A stretch of DNA of 64,000 nt from Ricordea florida. Its lineage: Eukaryota > Cnidaria > Anthozoa > Corallimorpharia > Ricordeidae. The stretch lies in assembly GCA_949710005.1 (NCBI GenBank), contig OX453287.1, positions 16,641,560 to 16,705,559 of the forward strand, in the 5' to 3' direction. The notes beneath the pieces are model-generated. The model worked only from the letters and a program-made list of their open reading frames with translations. It was not told the origin of the DNA and did not search any database. Position numbers and translations under genes: made by a program. Of the stretch, positions 29,539 to 37,700 are shown piece after piece. Every line of letters starts with the position of its first letter. The first letter of the stretch is position 1.

Positions 29539-32500
29539 TTATGCTAAAGTATCCATTTTATTTTCAGAAATTATTCTCTTATCATCATTAGAAGATAGAG
29601 CAATTTTATTAACAGCTATAGAAAAAACTTCATGTTTTTTACTTCCAATTACATTCATCTTTCTATATTGTTTTTCCCCAGTGAATAGACAATCCTTATA
29701 ATGATTAAATATTATTTTATTTTTTATAACTGCTTTCTTCATTCCCTTACATTTCTTTATTTCTTCACCATATTCCATTAGATAAGCGTATAACTTTGCC
29801 CTCAAACCTACAAACTCCTTTATTATCTTTCCACCAGCTTCATCTTTAAACATATTGATAACTTTCTTATTCACACCAGTCTCAATACCAGATGGGTGAT
29901 TTTTAGGAAAGTTGCTTGTGTCAAACTTATCTCTAACATCTAGACTTATATCCTTATAAAAATCTTCTGTTTCTATAAAATAAACAAGACTGTCTGTATC
30001 TGTCATAAGTAATTTTGCTTTTTCTCCATATTTGGGTTTGATATAATTATAATGAAAATCATACATTATTGTTTTACTTAAATCTAAAATACACATACCC
30101 AAGTAAACAGGTTTATTGAATGTTAATGATGTTTGCTTCATATGTATAGCTGCTAAATTTTCAGAAAATATGGTAAAATGATGAAAGTTAGGTTTTGTTG
30201 TTAATTTTTTTGCATCTTTTTCATTACTAACCAAATGAATGTCTACCCTTTTTCTAATATTTTCCATTGTTTTCCCAAATACGGAGTTATTCATTAGTTT
30301 GAAGAAATCCTTATCAAAATCATTCTTTGCTTGAGATCTTAGTTTGGTATTCAAATCAATGTAAGGTTTTAACCATGCAGACTCTTCAAATTTAATACCT
30401 TTATGAATCTTTGTTATTTTTAATCCTAGACTTTCATAAAGTTTCAATGTTTTATAATGAACTACATATTCTTTCTTATCATAAAGGTTTGGGATTAATT
30501 TCTGAACTTTATTAACAGTAATTTTCTCTGGAGCAAGAGGATAATCATTATGTAAATCGTGAAGATGTTTAGGATATTCCAAATCAACCTTATATACACC
30601 TGGTATATTTCTCCAGTTTTTAAGATCTTTTTCTTTCACCCAACCAAAACCATGTGTGGGTAGTTTTTCACTCATTGCTCCACCATATAGATTATTTGCA
30701 TCGAGATATACAATATATGATGTGATTAGGTTAGAGATAAAGTTTGACATGTATGGGTTATTAGCTTTAGCATATCTATTTGATATTTGAGAAACACCTC
30801 CTCGCACACCTTGTTCAAACATAAGTAACATGTCAATGTCTGTTAGTAACTCTAATTTCACTTTAGTTAACTTTAACATTGCATCCCATGCTAGTGAAGG
30901 CGCAGTAAAATACCAGGCTGGATCCAACCCATAGTTTTTAATACAAACATTTCTAAAGTTTTCGAATACATCTGCCAAGAGTAGTACATCCGACTTTAGA
31001 TAAATGTCATGATATTCCCTAATTGTTTTCATATTAAATGTTTCCCACACCTTTTTAGCATGTTGGTAATCATCTTCTGTTATATATTCATCGTTTAGTT
31101 TTGAGTAAAATGCATCCTTTGGTGGAAGTTCAGTTTCATTTAGTTTATTAAAGCTATCAAAGTGATCGTAAAAGAAAACACCCTTTCTAATCATCATATT
31201 CGTATTTTTTCTAAAATATCTTTTAGTAAGAGTTAGTTTCTCATCTGTTGGTGAAATACACTTACTTTCAGCTAAATGACAATTCTTACATTCACCACAT
31301 TTTCCAATACCTTTATACTGAATAACCTTTCCATCTTTTATGTATCTCCTTATACAATCCCCCGGTTTACATGCATCACACTTTCCGCATTTTGTAAGAT
31401 TTTCAGTTAAGTTATTAAGACTGCTTGGCATAAATTTAAATGAATCTATGAATCTTAATTCTATTGTTATTGGTTTTGGCTTACCACTTTTTTTATCAGT
31501 ATAACTATCTACAACAACATCTTTTTTGAAAGAAATATAATTTTCCTCATTTTGTGGTATGCAGCCTATTTTACCTTCTGTTAATCCAAGATTCTTTATA
31601 ATAAAATGTGAATCATATCTGGATAAGTTGTGAATTATTACTGGAATAAACATAGGAATTTTATAATCTAAGTTACATTTTTTATGTGCTGCTCCTCTAT
31701 ACTTTCCTGTTAGGTGACAATGATCCAATACTTTATCTTCTCCTAATTTATTCTCACAAATATGACAATGAGTAGCATATTCATAATCTATTTTATCCTT
31801 TTCACTCATAACCACCTTTTTATAATATTCTTTATCTCTTGATTTGATAATTTCATAAATTTTCTTTGCTTCTTTCTCTAATGATAATACAAATTTCTTT
31901 CCTACATCATCATCTGGGGAATTAGCGGTGTATTTTTTAAGATTAGGTTTATATATTTCATCATCAAAAGATTTTGTAATATAACTGTATCCTGATGGTT
32001 TATGCTTCTGATATTTTTCAGTATAACTTTTACTTTTATCTGGAGAGCATGAATCCATTTTCTCCGTAAAACACTCAAAGTCTCCACATATACCAAAAGG
32101 TACTTTCATTTTTCTATTAAAATTATTGAATTCAATATTCATGGGGGTTCCATCTTTATTCTTTGGCATTTTTATCATAACTTCTTCATTATTATAACAA
32201 ATTATTTTGTGTTCTTCCAATGTCAATTCAGAATAAAATGAATTTTGACAATTATCACAATAGAAACGAGCACACCCATTATTATTATAATTTTTATTAT
32301 TTATCCTTCCAATATTCTTAATAAAACAGAAATGTGTTTTTTCACCCTCTGTTAAAAAAAGTAAATTTATCTTTTCTGCATCTAATTTTCTACTTCTTTT
32401 AATTATTCTTAACTCTTCTTCTTTATAACAAAAAACATTAATACCATATGGATTTTGACTTTCAAACTTTTCTATCTGATTTGTTCCAAACACTGAAACA

Positions 32501-33738
32501 GGAAACTCTATTCCCGACCAGTTTAATTCCTTAGATCTTTCTCTCATTTCTTTAGTTATTCTCTCCAGATGAACATCTTTTTTATATATATATATCATTA
32601 TATATATCATTATTGCCCACTTAAAACATTCATTATCATTATAATTCTTAGGGTTAATAATTCCCTGTTTGGCGGCTAATTTTTTTGGTAGAGGAATATA
32701 TGAACTTCCCCTAAGAGGGTTGTATGGTACAATACCAATATCAAAATTTTTCACATAGCCAAATTTAAATTTATACGAATTGGGTAAAAATTGTTCATAC
32801 TCCTTTAGTATACGATTTTTCATAATATCAAACATCTCACTTAAATCATCAGAATCAGTAATTATTTCCACATTTGAGTTAAAGTATCTTTCAGTTTCTT
32901 CCACAATACGATTTTCAGCTAAAGACTCTTTTATCAAATTACATGTTAACATAAATTTTACCTTGATTGGTTTCTTTTTCTGATTAATTAGATCTATAAC
33001 TTTTTCTTTTATTTTATTCAGATATTTTCTAGGGTCATACCCTTTCCTTCCATTTATCCTATATACTTTCAAATATCCATTCAATGCTGTCTCACGTTCT
33101 ATTATATTTAATTCTTCTTCAACCAATTCATCTCTCACACTATCAGATATATTTACCTCTTTTCTAGGTTTGGGTTGTGGTTTTTTGTTATTAGTAAGTT
33201 TTATGATATTTTCATTGGTTAAATCTGCAAGCTTTTTGGAAAACTCATCTTTATCCATCACCTTAAATGAATAATTTCCCCAATTAAAAGTTTTGTTTGA
33301 TGGCTTTTTAGGTTTTATAAAATTAGGTGCGAGTTTTCTTTTTGTAATATTTTTCGTTTTAGGTTTTACACCCTCCTTTTCATAATTTCTTTCATAGCTT
33401 TTTTCACGATGATATTTTCTTTGGTTCTTACTAGATTTTGCATTTTGTTTAATTTTTTCCCATTCATCATCTTCTGGATCATCATCAATAAAATTTAATT
33501 CTGCGTATTGGTTTGGTGTATTTTCAGGTTTTGGAATCTCTTCATCATTTAATATTACTCTTAGTCTTTGCTCTTGAGTAAGATCATCAGTAATTTTATT
33601 AAACTTTTCCATGAATTTAGAAATATTAGATAACTTTTCAGCTAGTGTTGCTTTTCTAATTCTTCGCCATTTTGGAATAGCGTATCTTTCCCCATATAAT
33701 TTCAATTCCTCAAGTTTCAATTCGAGTAGATTCTCCAT
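29539..33738 (-). CDS. protein-primed type B DNA polymerase with accessory domains
   Basis: 1399 residues, fully open. Order: SAP-like segment (1-40); charged linker; a block with NDNECFKW (about 368-375) and THFCFIKN (about 468-475); a C2H2-like finger (YCDNC...EEHKIIC, about 493-514); Exo I DFECF (about 553); an HNH/endonuclease VII-like insert (CHICENK...DHCHLTGKYRGAAH, about 658-686); Exo II NLSRYDSH (about 704-711); an eight-Cys insert (about 784-827); Exo III YLKSDVLLLADVFE (about 913); motif A YLDANNLYGGAMS (about 1011); motif B KLMNNSVFGKTMEN (about 1147); motif C TDTDS (about 1246). This is the replicative polymerase expected to copy the element by protein priming. It faces inward from the right end, with a TTTAAAGAC box 28 nt upstream. 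Confidence 0.96.
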   Translation of the reverse strand: MENLLELKLEELKLYGERYAIPKWRRIRKATLAEKLSNISKFMEKFNKITDDLTQEQRLRVILNDEEIPKPENTPNQYAELNFIDDDPEDDEWEKIKQNAKSSKNQRKYHREKSYERNYEKEGVKPKTKNITKRKLAPNFIKPKKPSNKTFNWGNYSFKVMDKDEFSKKLADLTNENIIKLTNNKKPQPKPRKEVNISDSVRDELVEEELNIIERETALNGYLKVYRINGRKGYDPRKYLNKIKEKVIDLINQKKKPIKVKFMLTCNLIKESLAENRIVEETERYFNSNVEIITDSDDLSEMFDIMKNRILKEYEQFLPNSYKFKFGYVKNFDIGIVPYNPLRGSSYIPLPKKLAAKQGIINPKNYNDNECFKWAIMIYIMIYIYKKDVHLERITKEMRERSKELNWSGIEFPVSVFGTNQIEKFESQNPYGINVFCYKEEELRIIKRSRKLDAEKINLLFLTEGEKTHFCFIKNIGRINNKNYNNNGCARFYCDNCQNSFYSELTLEEHKIICYNNEEVMIKMPKNKDGTPMNIEFNNFNRKMKVPFGICGDFECFTEKMDSCSPDKSKSYTEKYQKHKPSGYSYITKSFDDEIYKPNLKKYTANSPDDDVGKKFVLSLEKEAKKIYEIIKSRDKEYYKKVVMSEKDKIDYEYATHCHICENKLGEDKVLDHCHLTGKYRGAAHKKCNLDYKIPMFIPVIIHNLSRYDSHFIIKNLGLTEGKIGCIPQNEENYISFKKDVVVDSYTDKKSGKPKPITIELRFIDSFKFMPSSLNNLTENLTKCGKCDACKPGDCIRRYIKDGKVIQYKGIGKCGECKNCHLAESKCISPTDEKLTLTKRYFRKNTNMMIRKGVFFYDHFDSFNKLNETELPPKDAFYSKLNDEYITEDDYQHAKKVWETFNMKTIREYHDIYLKSDVLLLADVFENFRNVCIKNYGLDPAWYFTAPSLAWDAMLKLTKVKLELLTDIDMLLMFEQGVRGGVSQISNRYAKANNPYMSNFISNLITSYIVYLDANNLYGGAMSEKLPTHGFGWVKEKDLKNWRNIPGVYKVDLEYPKHLHDLHNDYPLAPEKITVNKVQKLIPNLYDKKEYVVHYKTLKLYESLGLKITKIHKGIKFEESAWLKPYIDLNTKLRSQAKNDFDKDFFKLMNNSVFGKTMENIRKRVDIHLVSNEKDAKKLTTKPNFHHFTIFSENLAAIHMKQTSLTFNKPVYLGMCILDLSKTIMYDFHYNYIKPKYGEKAKLLMTDTDSLVYFIETEDFYKDISLDVRDKFDTSNFPKNHPSGIETGVNKKVINMFKDEAGGKIIKEFVGLRAKLYAYLMEYGEEIKKCKGMKKAVIKNKIIFNHYKDCLFTGEKQYRKMNVIGSKKHEVFSIAVNKIALSSNDDKRIISENKMDTLA

Positions 33739-33962
33739 TTATACTTTCATAAGTTAGGTCTTTAAATTAACATTAAAAATTCAAAATTTTATTTTCTTTC
33801 TTGGTAAAAATCTCTATTTAATTTTCTGATAAATCTTTGATTAATTTTGCGGATTTGCGGATACTTTTGTAAACGGGAAAAAATCTCTATTTAATTTTCT
33901 GATAAATCCTTGAACAATTTTTTATTAATTTTTTTGTCCCCGTATCAGTGATTCCCCTCTCT
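33704..33962 (-). repeat. Polinton right terminal inverted repeat
   Basis: 259 bp, the reverse complement of 18768-19026 with one clear mismatch. It contains the polymerase start codon and first codons and its TTTAAAGAC box. The outer end is followed by atatgt, which matches the atatg left of the element. Confidence 0.93.
33758..33766 (-). promoter_or_regulatory. TTTAAAGAC box, DNA polymerase gene
   Basis: Starts 28 nt before the ATG at 33738; same box as in the left terminal repeat. Confidence 0.5.
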
Positions 33963-34736
33963 ATATGTATTATTACGCGGGATGACAGCCAGCGTATAAA
34001 ATTCGGTAGCGCATTCCTTTCGTCGTCTTGGGAGTCAAAAATTGCCTTGTTGTTTTAACTTTCCCGTATCCCGAGCCCGTCCCGAAAAAATTGTGTGATT
34101 TTTATTGGCTGTAACTCCGAATCACGCGCAAGTCAGGTTGGATTGCACCATGGATATCCATGATCGCACAATCAGCAAAAAAACATACTGCGTCAGCAAT
34201 TTTAAACCAACACATCCCGCGTAAACGCCTTCAGGCGTCTCCTTGCTGAAAGTAGATTGGCGTTCCCTTGCTCCCAACAATCTAATCAGGAGTTCGCTTG
34301 TTCCCTGAATATAATTTGACAATATCCCCTGTTTCATGAAAATAGATGCTCCTTTTCCCTTGTTCCCTAAAACCCCTGGGAGGGGCTCAACTCTAATGTG
34401 CAAAAGTAGCCGACAAATCGATTTGGCCGATGTCGGAAATGTTCGGGCTATAATCGGAGTTGACCGTGGAATCGGTATTCTCCTTATGAGGAAGTTTTCC
34501 TTACCAGTCTCTCTCTATATCAAATCAAGGCTGTCCAAATTTGGTAAGGCGTGAATTTGCCGCGAAGTACAAAACTCGCGCGAAGCATGCTGTAACGTTT
34601 GAGAGCAACTTCGCACACTCCATTACAGTCTTAAAAATATGCTGGCATGTTTTGTGCTGTATGATTCCCTCTAATGTGATCCGAAGTGGCCCAGTTTCGT
34701 TGCCACTTCAATTTGTGGCTTTTGGACGCTACATTG
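33963..34736. other. spacer between Polinton and CCNJ
   Basis: Repeat-like DNA (34120-34410, with gttcccttgttccctaaa-type text) into which the Polinton seems to have inserted, then the probable promoter and 5' leader of CCNJ. No other gene recognised. Confidence 0.4.
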
Positions 34737-37700
34737 ATGGAGAACGAGTGGTGGAAGTCGCCTCTTGCTCTGGAGATTCACGATGTTCTGCGAGAGAAGG
34801 AAAAAAGACTTCCTCCCTATTCTGCAGCTTCGCCACAGGTAAAGTTGAGACGGTATATGGTGGACTGGCTCGCCGTTATCTCGGAGAAGCTTAAAAGTTC
34901 TCATGGAGTGCTTCATTTAGCTGTCTATTATTTGGATTACTTCATGGATAAATTTGATTGTCCAGACCGCCAACTGCACTTAGCAGCTCTGACATGTTTG
35001 CTGCTGGCAGGCAAGTAGAGGAGTAGAACCTTTTTGCTTCCGTTGTATTTTTTGTTTATTAAGGGTAGTGACTTTTTGCAATATTTTCTTAGGGACCGAC
35101 TTTGTAAACTGAAGACACGTCTTTCTAATTTTTTCCTTTCAAAATAACTAGCAACTCGCATGCATTTAAATGAAATTACATAAAATGAAATTAAAATATT
35201 TTAAGGTGTTGTTTTTTCTTTATTTTGTTTGCGTCATTCTCTTTTCATACGACTTCCTTATAAATCTATTGTGTTATATTATATGCCTTTTGGAGGATTT
35301 AATTCTTCAAATGGTTTCCAAGAATGCATTTCCATGTCAGTCACTCCAATTTGTTCTAAGTTATTCCTGCCACTTCCAGGACCTTAAACTCGCAATGATT
35401 TTTAGGCATTTAATTTAACTCGAAGGATTTGGGTTTTCGTTATAGTAATACCGTTATCCTCATCATTTGTTTACCAAATATATTGAGGGTAATTTGCAAA
35501 CTTGAAGTGAAGGGGCTTGATCACTTGTTGGTGTAGAAGTTGGAAGTTTTGGCTAGATTTCCGAACAGCCCATGCAGTCGAACCTTCGCTATTTCAAACT
35601 TTCAATGGAAGCGAAAAATAGTGCGAGATAATGGAGGTAAGATTTCCGTGCTGGTCCCTACTTCATTATGCATGCTGTACTAGCCATACTGGTTAATGTT
35701 TACATGCTCGGAAATGTTTACATGTGCATTACCCTAAACAATACATCTACTGCATACATAATGAAGTAGGGACCTGTGCGGAAATCTTGCCCAGAAATCT
35801 AGGCAAAGTTTTCAATATTGTATGCTGTAGTACCAAAACCATAACAATTCCCAAGGAACCAATCAGACTGGAAATTAATGACTGTGAGTTTGCCCTGATT
35901 TGCTTAATTTAGTTTTGGTTATAATTGGTTGAAAAAGTGACATAAGATTTTTAACCAATCCCAACAGTTTTACACAGGCCAATGAACCAATCAGAATTTA
36001 AAGACATGTGGCCATGTTTGTGGCCTTGCCCACTTGCATAACCAGCCATATTAACAATAATATTCACCAATAACCACTGAGCCTGAGGCGAATAATTGTT
36101 TTAGTATAAACACACCGCTGATTATTTCAAAAAAAGAAAAAAAAAGCATTGAACAACACAGAAACATTTTATTAAATCGAAAGCACGCGAACGACTGGCA
36201 GCCATTTTGTTCGTCGAGGTGATTATCGGCTGATAATCCGAAATAGCAAACCAATCAGAGCAAGCGATTTTGTATAATCACCCAAGTATTTATACTAATA
36301 GGAATTAATATGTGAGATCAGTTGTGTTTAAATGTAGTCATCACATCCCAAGCACCTAGCAGGGTAATTAATTTTAGGGAGCATTCATTTTTTAGGAGAG
36401 GGGGTGAGTTAGAGGAATCGCTATGAGCATGAATGTAAAATCTCCCACCCTTTCATTTACATTTTATATGTTAAAAAATGTGACCCTTCCCAGAGAGGTA
36501 GTTAAATTTATAGCAAACCACCCCCTTCCTAACCACCAGCCTTGGCCTTGTCTGATAATGAGTGCCTGAGTGACTCTGACTCTGATCGGTAAGACACTGA
36601 TCTGTGTCTTCGTGTGACTTTTAATAACCAGTCTGTGTTAGCCAAACTTCTCTTTAACAGTTTCTTTTTTTAGTTACTTTAGATAGTAGCTCTAACAGTT
36701 AGCTTTAACAGTTTCTTTTTTCGTTACTTTAGATAGTAGCTCCCAGTTAGCTTGATAGCTCAGTTGGTGGAGCACAGCTCCGGTTTTGCAGAGGTCATGG
36801 GTTTGAATACCTTTCAGGGCTGAGTTTTTTTTCAGGCTTTAATTTCACAGCTGCTTAAGTTGTGTACATAACTGCGATGATCAATTAAAGTCGTTACATG
36901 TTGTTGTTGTGTTAAGTTTAAATAGGATCTAAAAATGAATTCAGTGGGTGCGACTGGGACTTTTATCCAGTTCAGTGGCACAAAACTGATTTAAATTAGC
37001 TATGTAATGTTACAACTAATTCGAGTCTTGTATAGTATTAAAATATAAGCAAGCATTGCATGCATGTGGCTACTGCATTTATTAAGTTTATTCGGACCCT
37101 TTTTCACCATACCTATCGCCTTTCCTCGATTTCATTACTTTAATTGTATTGTGCATTGTGTTGGCTAAATCCTAGGCATGCCCTGATTGGTTCCTTCACG
37201 CACGCAATCACTTGTGTTTCCTTTGACATATTGGCTCCTTCATTATTTTATATGAAGTAGCCAAAAAATAGTGACCTTCCTCTATGTTGTGTCAAATTTA
37301 CATTGATCCTCCCTTGTTGGGCAAGTAAAACATTAATGTCCCTTCCCTGAATTCCTTTGGCCCACTTCCCCCCTGTTCTAAAAAATGAATGCTCCTTTGA
37401 CTGTCAAAATAATTGCCTTTTTTTCTGACCATGGCCCTGCCTTTATTGCAAACCTTCACAGGGTTGTCACTAAGGGCCGGGGGCCGGGGATTTCCCCCGG
37501 CTACTCGGAGCCTAACCCCCGGCTACTTTTGGCCTAAAAATAAATAATACTCTACATGAAAAAGGAAATAAGAAATTTAAAAAGTAAAATGAATAATTAT
37601 TGCACACCTTTAAACACACAAAATCTATTCATGTAAATTCAAGTTTTCATCTTTAATAAAAAAGTGATCATCATAAAACCACTAATAATAGCTTTGCTCT

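Larger units (their letters stand above)
18768..33962. mobile_element. Polinton/Maverick element, complete (about 15.2 kb)
   Basis: The element is bounded by 259-bp terminal inverted repeats beginning agagaggggaatc. A short duplicated target (ATATG, 5-6 bp) flanks both ends. It carries the defining set: protein-primed type B DNA polymerase, retroviral-type integrase, FtsK/HerA-type packaging ATPase and double-jelly-roll capsid protein, plus a candidate penton and small membrane proteins. The layout from the left is two plus-strand genes, a long minus-strand capsid/packaging block, the plus-strand integrase, then minus-strand polymerase. It is much more AT-rich than its flanks. It sits between the MVP start and the CCNJ start, inside older repeats. 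Known Polintons integrate and probably form virions; here the integrase and one small gene carry single stops, so this copy is probably defective. Confidence 0.97.

Noticed and set aside
36755..36832. tRNA gene candidate
   Set aside because: Anticodon stem and acceptor stem do not pair; the same body follows a second head at 55430-55575.
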